Shown here piece by piece: positions 54,138 through 62,338 of a stretch of DNA of 64,000 nucleotides; the stretch's first letter is position 1; the number at the start of each line of letters is the position of its first letter. Below the pieces are notes generated by a model. The model ran no database searches and was not told where the DNA came from. It worked only from the letters and a program-made list of their open reading frames with translations. This DNA is from Massilia oculi. GTDB taxonomy: Bacteria; Pseudomonadota; Gammaproteobacteria; Burkholderiales; Burkholderiaceae_D. A program made the position numbers and the translations under genes. The DNA lies in contig NZ_CP029343.1 in the NCBI RefSeq assembly GCF_003143515.1, positions 434,001-498,000 of the forward strand, read 5' to 3'.

Positions 54138-54679
54138 CAGCCATTCTCCTTATTGGTGGTGTGCGAGGGTGCAGCCGCCTTCATTAATTCGCCGATGTTG
54201 AACCGCAAGTCGGCTATTTCCTGATCGCGTCGGGCGATGATCTTCTCGTCCACCTTGCGTTGATATTCCCGCGCATCGCGCTGGCCCTGGCGGAACTGCT
54301 CGGACGAATAGCGCGCCATTATTGAGCCAGGAATCATTGGCTTCGGCAGCGGCGGCAGCCCTTCGTCGTCCACCTCAGCAGGGCGAGAAGCAAGGGCGGC
54401 GCGGAGATCGGCGATTTCGGCTTTCATGGCGAGCGACGCCTCTTGCAGCGACGGCATCATCCCGGTATCCCCGCATCGCTCCTGCCACGTCTTCACCTCG
54501 GGCGCGGTGCTGGGCGATGGCGGGGTGGCGCGGCGGTTCCAGTCTGCATCCGTGGCAGCAGTAGCGCCGCACTCGTCGCATCCCGGGCCTTCAGCCGTCA
54601 AGCTTTCCCATGCGTCGCGGGAGACTTCGGCGCTACCGCAGAACGGACACGGCAGCAGGTCATGGGAGGGGTTAGCCAT
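54137..54679 (-). CDS. Lar-type zinc-ribbon protein, putative restriction alleviation
   Basis: The 180-residue protein starts with LLPCPFCGSAEVSRDAW and CDECGATAATDADWNRR, the Lar-like four-Cys ribbon known from the Rac prophage restriction alleviation protein. The rest is a charged, partly coiled-coil region (AEIADLRAALASRP, EIADLRFNIGEL) not seen in classical Lar, so this may be a fusion. Start MANPSHD is preferred to an earlier codon. It shares its last base with the excisionase start. Confidence 0.7.
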   Translation of the reverse strand: MANPSHDLLPCPFCGSAEVSRDAWESLTAEGPGCDECGATAATDADWNRRATPPSPSTAPEVKTWQERCGDTGMMPSLQEASLAMKAEIADLRAALASRPAEVDDEGLPPLPKPMIPGSIMARYSSEQFRQGQRDAREYQRKVDEKIIARRDQEIADLRFNIGELMKAAAPSHTTNKENG

Positions 54680-55271
54680 GGTCGGCCTCCTGCTCAGGTT
54701 TCGTGCCGCGCCAGGCATGCCACGCATCGACGTCGATAAGAGGGATCGACACGTGGTCGTCGCCGAACTCAAACGTCGACTGATACTTGGCGCCTGGGAA
54801 GCTGAAGCGCACCAGCGCCTTGCCGCCGTCGTTCTTGTGTTCCTTGGCTTCGAGCCGGCGGTACACGTGGACGTGCTTGATGGTGCAGCCCGGGAACTTC
54901 GCCTCGAACAGCTCGATCAGGTCGACCTCGGCGCGCTGGCGGGTGCGGCGATCCAGCCATTCCCTCTGGGAGCAGCGCTCGCTGCAGTACACGTGCTGCC
55001 CTTCGGCGATGTGGCCTTCATGATCGTCATAGACCTGAGTGCCGCAGTGCATGCACTCGAACCACCAGCCGGCTGCCAGCATCGCGCTTACCGGCACAGG
55101 CCCTGGAGCGTGCTGGTCGAGCACCGGCATACGGCGGCAGGACTCGATGTCTTCCCAGTCGCAGCCGATCTCGTTGGCGCCATGGCGGCGCGCGGTGGCG
55201 CTGTTGGTGGCGAACTGGATCGACCAGCCCTCGTCGCCGTCGTGGACCTGGTAGGCTTTCAGCGGCTTCAT
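54672..55271 (-). CDS. Phage hypothetical protein with Cys-rich zinc-like motif
   Basis: The 199-residue protein contains FECMHCGTQVYDDHEG and HVYCSERCSQREW, four Cys that could bind zinc, followed by a mixed domain. It starts MKPLKAYQVHDGDEGW. No family is recognised. It overlaps the Lar-type gene by 8 bp and its upstream neighbour by 4 bp in the leftward operon. Confidence 0.65.
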   Translation of the reverse strand: MKPLKAYQVHDGDEGWSIQFATNSATARRHGANEIGCDWEDIESCRRMPVLDQHAPGPVPVSAMLAAGWWFECMHCGTQVYDDHEGHIAEGQHVYCSERCSQREWLDRRTRQRAEVDLIELFEAKFPGCTIKHVHVYRRLEAKEHKNDGGKALVRFSFPGAKYQSTFEFGDDHVSIPLIDVDAWHAWRGTKPEQEADHG

Positions 55272-55897
55272 GCTCCATCTCCCTGGCCGCCGTCGAGCTG
55301 GGCGGCGCGATTTTCGTACTCGCGCCGGAACGTCTTGAAGGTGTCGAGCGACATGACGTGGTGATAGCCCGAACCCGCATAGGCTTCCTCATCGGTTTGG
55401 CCCGGCAGCCCCGGCGCTTCCGGTGTGCCGGGGGCGCTAGGGGCGGCACTGAGCATTGCCGCGTAGTCTTCCTCGGCATCCTTGTAGAACTGCGCGTGGC
55501 CGATTGCGATATCCACATCGCCTTTGAAATGCATGGCGGCGATCATCTCGGGCGTTGGCTCGACCGGAACCAACTTCCAACCAGGCAGCGCGCCAGGTGC
55601 TGCGGCTTGCTGGGCGGCTTGGTTCTTTGCCCCGCAATCCCCCATAGGGGCGCTGCTGCATTTCCAATCATCACGGCACCCATCAACATAGCGACAAACC
55701 TTGAACGTTTCGGCTTGCGGCGCTTCGCCCTCTGGCTGGGCGCGGCTATGGCGCTTGATCAGAATGGTTCTGATGTCTTTGCAGAGTTCAGGGTTGAGCC
55801 CGATGATCATGCCCGACTTCTTCAGGATGTCTACGGTGGTCGCAACACAATCGTGGACCAGCTTGTCCAGGTCCGGCAGTTCAGTTGGATTGCTCAT
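55268..55897 (-). CDS. Phage hypothetical protein (PGWKLVPVEPTPEM-type)
   Basis: The 209-residue protein has an N-terminal helical segment, a Cys-containing CRYVDGCRDDWKCSS segment, then PGWKLVPVEPTPEMIAAM, a short module found in many tailed-phage hypothetical proteins. The C-terminus contains an acidic region and SLDTFKTFRREYENRA. Function is unknown. It overlaps its neighbours by 4 bp on both sides. Confidence 0.65.
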   Translation of the reverse strand: MSNPTELPDLDKLVHDCVATTVDILKKSGMIIGLNPELCKDIRTILIKRHSRAQPEGEAPQAETFKVCRYVDGCRDDWKCSSAPMGDCGAKNQAAQQAAAPGALPGWKLVPVEPTPEMIAAMHFKGDVDIAIGHAQFYKDAEEDYAAMLSAAPSAPGTPEAPGLPGQTDEEAYAGSGYHHVMSLDTFKTFRREYENRAAQLDGGQGDGA

Positions 55898-56154
55898 TTA
55901 GATTCCCCCGCGCCCATTTCACGGGCTTCGTTGATTGCCTTTGCCATCGCGAAGGCAATATTCGTGTCCTCGCCCTGCGCCCATACAGTAGTTCCCGATC
56001 GGCGCGAGAATCTAATTTGCACACGGTAGGCAGCAGCACCGCCTATACGGTGATCAACCTCGATCCTGCCAAGACTCTCTGCCTCGTGCCAAAGTTGATC
56101 CAGCGACAGCGCCTGTATAACTTCAATTACAGGGCTTGCAAAAATAGAGTTCAT
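55894..56154 (-). CDS. Small phage hypothetical protein
   Basis: The 86-residue protein has a helical start (VIEVIQALSLDQLWHEAESLG), a beta-rich middle (YRVQIRFSRRSGTTVWAQGED), and a helical end. I do not recognise it. The start overlaps the upstream gene stop by four bases. GC content is lower than in the preceding genes. Confidence 0.6.
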   Translation of the reverse strand: MNSIFASPVIEVIQALSLDQLWHEAESLGRIEVDHRIGGAAAYRVQIRFSRRSGTTVWAQGEDTNIAFAMAKAINEAREMGAGESK

Positions 56155-57671
56155 TTCGATTCCTTTGCTGGCGATGGGGGAAGCGCGTAAATCATCGTTT
56201 CGTAGACCATTCGTACCAAGTTGGGCGTGACAATATCGGAAGCGTGTTTGCGGCTAATCTCGTAAGCAGCCTCTGCGACATGCTCTTGACTCGGCTTGCG
56301 CGGCATTAGCTTCCAGTCTTCCGGCACCGCTACCTGACCGGCTACTGGAGCTGCGTAGATCGGAACGGTCTGATCAGCGCGCCACTGGTTGCCGCGCACC
56401 GGCACGCCGCCGCGCCCCGCCTGGATGTCGCGCAGCTCGCTCGGGCTGACCATGGCCAGTGGCTTGGCCGGCGCTACCTGACCGGCTTGTGCCGCGACCT
56501 TTGCCCGTGCCTGCCATCCTTCCCATGCCTCTTGAGCGTGTAAGTATCGGCTCTCATTGTTGCTATTACGGGCAAGGTGCGTAGAGATTTCTTCTTCGCT
56601 ATAGCTTCGCAAAGGGTCACGCGCTTTTACCCTTTCAATGTATGCAGCCTCGAATGCGATCCGCTCATCCGTCAGTACAGTGCTTGCACCGACCGAACCG
56701 TTACCCTTGAGCGCTTCGATTGCCTCGACGCAGCGTAGGGCACCATCACCTTCGCCATCGCAATGTGTGTCAGCGCGCTCGGGGTTGTTGGGCGCATACT
56801 TTCCACGACCCTTGTAGGCGTCCCGGCGATCAGCATGGATTGCCTCACATACAGCGATGGCTTCTTCCAGCGCCTGATTGCGGGCAGTGCTTGCACCCAC
56901 CGGAGCCGCGTTCAATTCCTTCAGCTTGACTTCGGTGCGCTTGACCGCTTCATGCACGGCTTCGTCCTTGCTATAGCTTTCATAGGCGTGATCGTGATTT
57001 ACGATGTTCATCCACTGGACATCATTCAGCTTCACCCAACCAGTGCTTGCACCAGTAGTTGCAGGAGGGGTGGCGTAGACTGGAGTGGCGCGCCAGCCGC
57101 TACGCGCCGACTGGATGGTTGCGGTGCGGTCGTCCAGCATGTTGTCCAGCTCATCGCCATTGACGTAGCCAATCGGCTCGACTTCCGCCTTATTGGCGAC
57201 CTGACGGGATGCGCGGTCGGCTGCGATGGCTGAAAACTGGCTGATGAAAGCGCCGATTTCAGCCTTGTTGCAAAACTCTTCGCGCTGTAACCCGGCTCCT
57301 TGGCAGTCAGAGCATGGGTAAGGCTCTGGCGGCTGGAAGTGGCCTTGGTAGTGAGATTCGCCATCATGGCCGATGCCGCCGCAGGAATCACACTTCCAAT
57401 GAGCGATCACCTTGACCAGCTCGTCAAGCAGTCCGCCTTCTTCTGCCGCCTTATTGGCAGCGCCGGGCAGGATCTCCATGACCTCCAGCACTTCCTGGCC
57501 CGGTTGGGCGTACTCGAACTTGGTCCCGTATTCCTGCAACATTCCATGCCCCGCGCTGGTGATGAGCGCTGGCCAGCGGCGCGCCTGGCCGGTCTCGGGG
57601 CCGAAGTACAGCGGCTGCTCGGGGCGTTCGCCGTGGCGCATGCGGCGGGCGGGAGTTTTGTTATCGGTCAT
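56151..57671 (-). CDS. Large mosaic Ea22-like phage protein
   Basis: The 506-residue protein contains a DnaJ-like zinc pattern (CDSCGGIGHDG ... CSDCQGAGLQ) and several short modules common in phage hypothetical proteins. These are joined by repeated linkers GAST and AGQVA that are also identical at the DNA level. It ends with VAVPEDWKLMPRKPSQEHV. Such proteins look assembled by recombination of short blocks. Function is unknown. Confidence 0.6.
   Translation of the reverse strand: MTDNKTPARRMRHGERPEQPLYFGPETGQARRWPALITSAGHGMLQEYGTKFEYAQPGQEVLEVMEILPGAANKAAEEGGLLDELVKVIAHWKCDSCGGIGHDGESHYQGHFQPPEPYPCSDCQGAGLQREEFCNKAEIGAFISQFSAIAADRASRQVANKAEVEPIGYVNGDELDNMLDDRTATIQSARSGWRATPVYATPPATTGASTGWVKLNDVQWMNIVNHDHAYESYSKDEAVHEAVKRTEVKLKELNAAPVGASTARNQALEEAIAVCEAIHADRRDAYKGRGKYAPNNPERADTHCDGEGDGALRCVEAIEALKGNGSVGASTVLTDERIAFEAAYIERVKARDPLRSYSEEEISTHLARNSNNESRYLHAQEAWEGWQARAKVAAQAGQVAPAKPLAMVSPSELRDIQAGRGGVPVRGNQWRADQTVPIYAAPVAGQVAVPEDWKLMPRKPSQEHVAEAAYEISRKHASDIVTPNLVRMVYETMIYALPPSPAKESK
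56329..57063. repeat. Dispersed exact repeats at module junctions of the mosaic protein
   Basis: CAGTGCTTGCACC occurs exactly three times (56678-56690, 56885-56897, 57051-57063) and GCTACCTGACCGGCT twice (56329-56343, 56473-56487). In the protein they encode GAST and AGQVA linkers between modules. Confidence 0.8.
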
Positions 57672-57689
57672 CAGTCTCTCTCGTTCTGG

Positions 57690-58151
57690 TTAGAAGAAGC
57701 CCAGCAGCTGGTCCATCACAGCGTCCAGGGTGTCGCGGTCGTAGGTGGTCAGGATGTGCTTCAGGATCACGTTCACGGTCGCGTTGTACAGGTCATCGAA
57801 CTCGGCCTGGCCCATGTTGGCGAAGCTGATCGACTTCGCGGTCAGCCGGGTCTCGCCGCGGAGATTTACGGCCATCTCGTAAAAACCGGCCAGGCACACG
57901 ATGTCGTTGCGGAACTGGTCGAAGTTCTTTCCGACGACCTGGCCCTTGTACGTGTTCGCGGCCGGCTCCCAGGCGTCGAATGCCAGATTCAGGAGCGCGA
58001 AGAATTTTCGGTGGAAGCGTGGGTTGCGCTGCTGCTTCACCGTGGCGCGCACGGCGGCGCCGGTCTTGAGCTTGGCGATGTACTCGGCCGCCTGCGGGTC
58101 GGTCGGCACCAGCACGCCGCCGGCGGCCTTGGTCAGCACGATCTCTTTCAT
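57690..58151 (-). CDS. DUF1367-family phage protein
   Basis: The 153-residue protein matches DUF1367: MKEIVLTKAAGGVLVPTDPQ at the start, GAAVRATVKQQRNPRFHRKFFALLNLAFDAW in the centre, and FDDLYNATVNVILKHIL. In lambda-like phages DUF1367 genes lie in the early or late-early region and are of unknown role, possibly linked to recombination. It overlaps the upstream 58-residue gene by 4 bp and ends 18 bp before the mosaic protein gene. Confidence 0.8.
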   Translation of the reverse strand: MKEIVLTKAAGGVLVPTDPQAAEYIAKLKTGAAVRATVKQQRNPRFHRKFFALLNLAFDAWEPAANTYKGQVVGKNFDQFRNDIVCLAGFYEMAVNLRGETRLTAKSISFANMGQAEFDDLYNATVNVILKHILTTYDRDTLDAVMDQLLGFF

Positions 58152-58324
58152 GGCATCACCTCACCGCGCACGGCCGCGAAATCCAGGCTGCCCAGCCGCT
58201 CGATGATCGCCAGCGCCGGCAGGTCAAACGCCTCAACCAGCGCGTCAACGATCTGCAGGTCGGTCAGCGCCTCGGCTGCAGCGTCGGCCAGCTCGCACAG
58301 GTGGCCGTGGTCGGCGGCGTTCAT
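58148..58324 (-). CDS. Small acidic phage protein
   Basis: The 58-residue protein MNAADHGHLCELADAAAEAL... is helical and acidic. Its ATG overlaps the nuclease stop by 4 bp, and its stop overlaps DUF1367 by 4 bp (ATGA pattern), which supports real translation. No family is recognised. Confidence 0.55.
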   Translation of the reverse strand: MNAADHGHLCELADAAAEALTDLQIVDALVEAFDLPALAIIERLGSLDFAAVRGEVMP

Positions 58325-59064
58325 GCTGCCTCCGCGATCGGCGCGCGGCCGTGCTCGACCAGGATGCGGTCGACCAGGCATGCGAGATAAGCCTGGGCAA
58401 CGCGGCACTTGTTCTCCAGGCGCTTCTCCAGCGCGGCATCGCGCGCATACGTGATGCTGGTGGTGCGCAGCGCCGGGTCGATGTGGCCGACCTGGTGCAG
58501 CTCGCGCTGCTCCCACTTGATCAACTCGTCCGGCGTGTCGAGCATCACGTGCACAACCTCGTGCTCTGGCACGTCCCACAGGTTCATGTAGGCCCGACCC
58601 TGCCACTCGTACAGGCTGTCGTGCGCGTCTTCGCTCAGCGCCGGGAAGGTGTCCAGGGACCACGACACCTTGATGTCGATGGTCTTCACGCCTGGCACGT
58701 AGATATCGCATTCGCCCGTCAGCAGGTCGCTCACGCGGCGCTCCGTGTTCTTGCGGTAGCTCTGGAAGCGCTGGTTGTTCAGAAACTGGATGGCCGCCTC
58801 TTCTAAGGCCAGGCCCTTGTCCATGTACTTGGTCTCGATGTCCTTGTGGTAGCTGAAGACGAATTCCTTCGCCATGTTCTTCAGAAAAGTCTTGGCGCCG
58901 GCCGACAGCGACATTTCCTTGAAGGGCTGGAGCAGCTCCTTCTCGGCATCGGTCTTGCGGGCCTTGGCCGCGATCGGTAGCAGATCGGCCGGCAGCAGCG
59001 ACTGGTCGATCGACTGAGCATCAGTCATCAGCAGGCCGACGCAATGCGGGTGGAAGCGCATCAT
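58321..59064 (-). CDS. PD-(D/E)XK-type phage exonuclease (YqaJ-like)
   Basis: The 247-residue protein has the catalytic core of a PD-(D/E)XK nuclease: the acidic residue in GECDIYVPGVKTIDIKVSW, with the D..DIK lysine motif, and a later EWQGRAYMNLWDV. A lambda-exonuclease-like role, making 3' single strands for recombination, is inferred. It directly follows the putative annealing protein (ATGA overlap), the usual arrangement of phage recombination pairs. Confidence 0.7.
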   Translation of the reverse strand: MMRFHPHCVGLLMTDAQSIDQSLLPADLLPIAAKARKTDAEKELLQPFKEMSLSAGAKTFLKNMAKEFVFSYHKDIETKYMDKGLALEEAAIQFLNNQRFQSYRKNTERRVSDLLTGECDIYVPGVKTIDIKVSWSLDTFPALSEDAHDSLYEWQGRAYMNLWDVPEHEVVHVMLDTPDELIKWEQRELHQVGHIDPALRTTSITYARDAALEKRLENKCRVAQAYLACLVDRILVEHGRAPIAEAA

Positions 59065-59864
59065 TTCGCCAGCTCCTTCTCCAGGTCGGCCAGCGCCGTC
59101 GCCTGGTCTTCCGTCAACTCGTAGTAGCCGCGCATCGATTGCGCGTCGTACTGGCCGGCCTTGATCGCCGCGAGGGCGTTGGTGAACGCCTTGCCGTCGA
59201 TCGGCTTCTTCGGCTCTTCCTTCGGCTGCGGTTGCGGCTCCGCGGCGGCCTCGTGCTGGCGCAGTTCCTCCGGCAGATCCTCGATGTCCTGGGTGAAGAT
59301 GTCCGACGCGGCGGTGACGTTCAGGGTCATCGCGATCATGGCGCGCTTGCAGGCCATCTTCAGGACCGTGTTAGCCATGTCGGCGGCCTCGGTGCGAATC
59401 TGGATCTTCTTCTCGACCTGACCCTTCCATTTGGCGAACTTCAGCCGGCGCGCGTTCTCCGGCGTCAGATCGAACTCTTCCGTGCACACGGCACCGCGCC
59501 ATTTGTACTTTTCCTCACCCGACGAGCATTCGCCCACGCCTTCACCCAGCGAGGTGCCGGTGACCTGGTGGCGGCCGACGCAGGTCACGCGGTAGCGGGC
59601 GACGTCCGGAGTGCTCAGGTCTTCGATCCTATATTCCGGGGCGACACGGAACGTCACGCACAGCACCTCGGCGCCCGGCTTGTACAGCGTCGGCTTCGGT
59701 GTGCCGGGGATGGTGCCGTAGTGGGTGTCGCGCTTCATGATGCCCTGCATCACGGTCTGCACGAGATTCACGCGCTCGCGGATCTCGGAGGCCGAGAAGC
59801 GATGCACTTCGCCTGCGGTGAGGCCGGCGACTTCGCGGCGCGGCATTTCGATTACGTCGTTCAT
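59061..59864 (-). CDS. Putative single-strand-annealing recombination protein
   Basis: The 267-residue protein contains HYGTIPGTPKPTLYKPGAEVLCVTF, a block shared by a widespread group of phage proteins found next to nucleases, then a mid region DMANTVLKMACKRAMIAMTLN and an acidic tail. I could not assign it firmly to RecT, Erf or other annealing families. Position next to the nuclease supports the annealing role, which is an inference. Confidence 0.55.
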   Translation of the reverse strand: MNDVIEMPRREVAGLTAGEVHRFSASEIRERVNLVQTVMQGIMKRDTHYGTIPGTPKPTLYKPGAEVLCVTFRVAPEYRIEDLSTPDVARYRVTCVGRHQVTGTSLGEGVGECSSGEEKYKWRGAVCTEEFDLTPENARRLKFAKWKGQVEKKIQIRTEAADMANTVLKMACKRAMIAMTLNVTAASDIFTQDIEDLPEELRQHEAAAEPQPQPKEEPKKPIDGKAFTNALAAIKAGQYDAQSMRGYYELTEDQATALADLEKELAK

Positions 59865-59866
59865 GG

Positions 59867-59971
59867 TCAGAATCCTCGGATGTAAGTGCGCAGCGCGCGG
59901 ACAGCGGCCTTACGCGGGCCGAAGCCGGCGCGCAGGCTGAGACGGTATTGCGTGCGGAGGTGGCGGATCAT
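59867..59971 (-). CDS. Very small basic phage peptide
   Basis: A 34-codon frame, MIRHLRTQYRLSLRAGFGP..., lies exactly between two genes: its ATG overlaps the upstream membrane-protein stop by 4 bp and its stop is 2 bp before the next ATG. It is too short for usual gene finders. Rich in Arg, it may bind nucleic acid. The tight packing is the main support. Confidence 0.5.
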   Translation of the reverse strand: MIRHLRTQYRLSLRAGFGPRKAAVRALRTYIRGF

Positions 59972-60168
59972 GGAAGCACCGCCTCAATCAAAAGCAGCGA
60001 ACATGGCATGAATGCCGCTGCAGCAATAAATGCGTAGGTGTCATGTTTCTTCCGAAGAGCCACATATTCCTTGCTGGGCTTGTGCGGCCACGCGCGACCC
60101 AAAAACACCGCGTATATAGCTGCCGAAATGAGATTCAGGCTGAACCAGATAGGGAGCTCCATCACCAT
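59968..60168 (-). CDS. Small phage membrane protein
   Basis: The 66-residue protein has two hydrophobic helices (about residues 5-24 and 46-64) around a basic loop WPHKPSKEYVALRKKHD. It overlaps the upstream gene by about 7 bp. Phage operons often carry such two-helix proteins, sometimes involved in exclusion, but nothing here proves that. Confidence 0.6.
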   Translation of the reverse strand: MVMELPIWFSLNLISAAIYAVFLGRAWPHKPSKEYVALRKKHDTYAFIAAAAFMPCSLLLIEAVLP

Positions 60169-60392
60169 GCCTCCACTTCGCGCTGCTTGCGCATCAGGTC
60201 AACCTGGAAACGATGCTCAGCGTTGATCGCGCAGATGGCCGTGATGCGCGCGTCGTCGATCGCACGGATGTTCTGCTCGCTCAGCGCAAGCTGGTGGCGG
60301 ATCACGGCCAGGCGCAGCGGCTTGAACAGCTTGCGCGCCAGGCGGCGTACGATGCGGAACGGGCCGCGGTGGATGCGTTGGATCGCGATCAT
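60162..60392 (-). CDS. Small basic phage protein
   Basis: The 76-residue protein is basic and helical (RIHRGPFRIVRRLARKLFKPLRLAVIRHQLALSEQNIRAIDD). Family unknown. It lies 10 bp after the coiled-coil gene on the same strand, and its end overlaps the next gene. Confidence 0.55.
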   Translation of the reverse strand: MIAIQRIHRGPFRIVRRLARKLFKPLRLAVIRHQLALSEQNIRAIDDARITAICAINAEHRFQVDLMRKQREVEAW

Positions 60393-60402
60393 TTCCAGCT
60401 CC

Positions 60403-61506
60403 TTAGTAGGCGATCGACACGGCCGGCACTTGGCCGGAGGCGATCAGGGTCACGCACTGCTTCGCGCATTCTTCCGAGAGGCCGCCGGCCACCAGCGCGG
60501 CCAGCGCGGCGCGGTTGATCTTCGCCTTGTGGGCCTTGTTCGCCTCGCGACGCGCCTGCTCGGCAGCTGCGGCGGCCTGCTCGGCGGCGACACGCTCCTG
60601 CTCGCGGCGCACGGCTTCGGCGGCCTGGCGCTCTGCGCGCTCAGCTGCTTCCTTGGCTTGGCGCTCAGCCTGCTCCTTCGCTTCCTGCTGCTGACGCTCG
60701 GCGCGGGCAGCGGCGTCGATACGCTCCTGCTCGGCGCGCTGCTCGGCTTCGACGCGGCGGCGCTCAGCGGTCTCGGCGGCCAGTTTCAGTTCCAGTTCGC
60801 GGCGCGCGGCGGCCTCGCGTTCGGCGGCGGCGCGGGCCTCTGCCTCCTGGGCGGCGCGGGCAGCTTCTGCCTTGGCGCGTTCCTCGGCGGCGCGGACGAT
60901 GGCGGCTTCACGCTCCAGGCGCTCACGCTCGGCAGCTTCGGCGCGCAGACGGGCCAGCTCGGCTTCCTTGGCTTCGTCGGCGAGGTATTCAGCGTGGCGC
61001 ACACGCAGGTTGCGCAGCAGGTCGTCTTTCACTTCCAGCGCTTGCGGCTTGAACTCCTGCCAGTCGTCGCCGACGACCAGCGGCTCGAGTTGCGCAATCG
61101 CTTCGGCCAGTTCGCCGGAGGTGCGCGCGCCGGCGCCCGTGTTGCGCAGCTCGGCCAGGCGCTCGGCCAGGTCGGCGACGCGCTGCTTCTCGCGCTGCTC
61201 GATTTCGTCGATGGCGGTCTGGTGAACAGTGATCATGGCCTCGATGCGGGCGTTGATTTCCTTCGCCTCAGCATCGATGGCGCGGCCCACGCGCAGCGAC
61301 TCTTCCTTCGCCGCTTTACGTGTGCGCTCCAGGGCGCCTTTCGTCAGGCGCAGCGTGTTCACGTGGCTGCGCGCTTCCTTGTTGCCCTTCGGCGATTCGT
61401 AGTCGAAGACCAGCGAGGCGTTCTTCTGCTCCAGCTCGGCGAGCTGCGCATAGAAAGGCTGGTACTCGGCGACGGCGCTTTCGACCCTGTTCAGCAGTTC
61501 CATCAT
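60403..61506 (-). CDS. Long coiled-coil phage protein
   Basis: The 367-residue protein has a helical N-terminal domain (ELLNRVESAVAEYQPFYAQLAELEQKN), then a very long Ala/Glu/Arg-rich coiled coil (about residues 90-330), and a short C-terminal domain (RAALAALVAGGLSEECAKQCV). Start is MMELL after AAGGAG; the second Met has the better spacing. It is common in tailed-phage early operons, without an assigned function. Confidence 0.65.
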   Translation of the reverse strand: MMELLNRVESAVAEYQPFYAQLAELEQKNASLVFDYESPKGNKEARSHVNTLRLTKGALERTRKAAKEESLRVGRAIDAEAKEINARIEAMITVHQTAIDEIEQREKQRVADLAERLAELRNTGAGARTSGELAEAIAQLEPLVVGDDWQEFKPQALEVKDDLLRNLRVRHAEYLADEAKEAELARLRAEAAERERLEREAAIVRAAEERAKAEAARAAQEAEARAAAEREAAARRELELKLAAETAERRRVEAEQRAEQERIDAAARAERQQQEAKEQAERQAKEAAERAERQAAEAVRREQERVAAEQAAAAAEQARREANKAHKAKINRAALAALVAGGLSEECAKQCVTLIASGQVPAVSIAY

Positions 61507-61643
61507 TTCTCCTTGTGGTTGTCGGTGCCGTCTCTCCGGCTGCCCACGCTACGTAGGTGCTACGTCCTCTGCGACCGAGGCGGCCCCCTATTTCCTCACC
61601 CAGGATTGGGCAATCCGCGCGTTCCGGGGCGCGGCGCGCCGTC

Positions 61644-62009
61644 TTACACTGGTGCGGCCAGGCGGTCGAGGTAACGGTGCGCCCGGTCTGCAATGGAAAT
61701 TTCCTTGTTGGCGCGGGCGACCTTCTTGATCTCGTGCTTCGCCCAGGTGTGCGCCTCGGTGGCCAGGTACTGTTCGAGCAGGTTCGCGAAGCGCTTGCCG
61801 ACCACCGCCTGCGATTCCGTCGGCACCACCGCCAGCAGCTCGCGGAACTGGCAGCCCTCCAGCAGGAACTCGAGCAGCTCGTCGGCGACCACCTTGAGCG
61901 CGGCTTCGTCGCGCGCCACCAGCGCAGCACGGCGTTCGGACACGCGCTGCTCGATCAGCTTCGCCAGCTCGGTCTCATACAGCTCGTCGTGGGTCTGGGT
62001 GCTTGCCAT
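61644..62009 (-). CDS. First gene of the leftward phage operon, hypothetical
   Basis: The 121-residue protein MASTQTHDELYETELAKLIEQRV... is mostly helical. The ATG at 62009 is chosen because CTGGAG lies six bases upstream and because a near-consensus promoter lies between it and any earlier start. It is therefore the first gene read from that promoter. Family unknown. Confidence 0.65.
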   Translation of the reverse strand: MASTQTHDELYETELAKLIEQRVSERRAALVARDEAALKVVADELLEFLLEGCQFRELLAVVPTESQAVVGKRFANLLEQYLATEAHTWAKHEIKKVARANKEISIADRAHRYLDRLAAPV

Positions 62010-62054
62010 CATCTTCTCCAGTCTCGCCCTGCTGGGCTCGGTTGCGATGGAGTG

Positions 62055-62083
62055 ATTATCGGACTTCCGGTAAGTCATGTCAA
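62055..62083 (-). promoter_or_regulatory. Near-consensus promoter of the leftward phage operon (pL-like), with repeats
   Basis: On the minus strand TTGACA (62078-62083), a 17-base spacer and GATAAT (62055-62060) form an almost perfect sigma-70 promoter. TACCGG occurs twice in direct orientation, once just before the -35 box and once within the spacer, and CCGGT/ACCGG arms form an inverted repeat around the -35. These are candidate operator half-sites for the S24 repressor. Confidence 0.7.
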
Positions 62084-62158
62084 CCGGTATTCCGTTATTT
62101 TTGTGCGATAATTTTCCTGCCCGAGCAGTTCAGGCAGCCGGCCCCGGCGTAGGGGCGT

Positions 62159-62181
62159 AAAAAAGCCCGCGCGTGGCGGGC
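62159..62181 (-). terminator. Terminator upstream of the pL-like promoter
   Basis: On the minus strand a 6-bp GCCCGC/GCGGGC stem with a 5-base loop is followed by TTTTTT. It ends transcription coming from the repressor-side genes before the early operon begins. The remaining bases 62182-62338 hold no supportable gene. Confidence 0.7.
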
Positions 62182-62338
62182 ATGGAGGATGGGATGGAGC
62201 CTGCACGACTAGTCGTGAAGCTGATCGAGCGACAGAACGGACGTTGCCGAATTTATGTACGGCGTTTTGGAACGGATCGGAAGGAGCGTTATTCGGTTTC
62301 CGGGTTAAGTCAGGCAAGCCAGCTCATTGCTGGCATGG

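Noticed and set aside
62075..62317. 80-codon minus frame over the promoter and terminator
   Set aside because: It runs across the terminator hairpin and has no ribosome-binding site.
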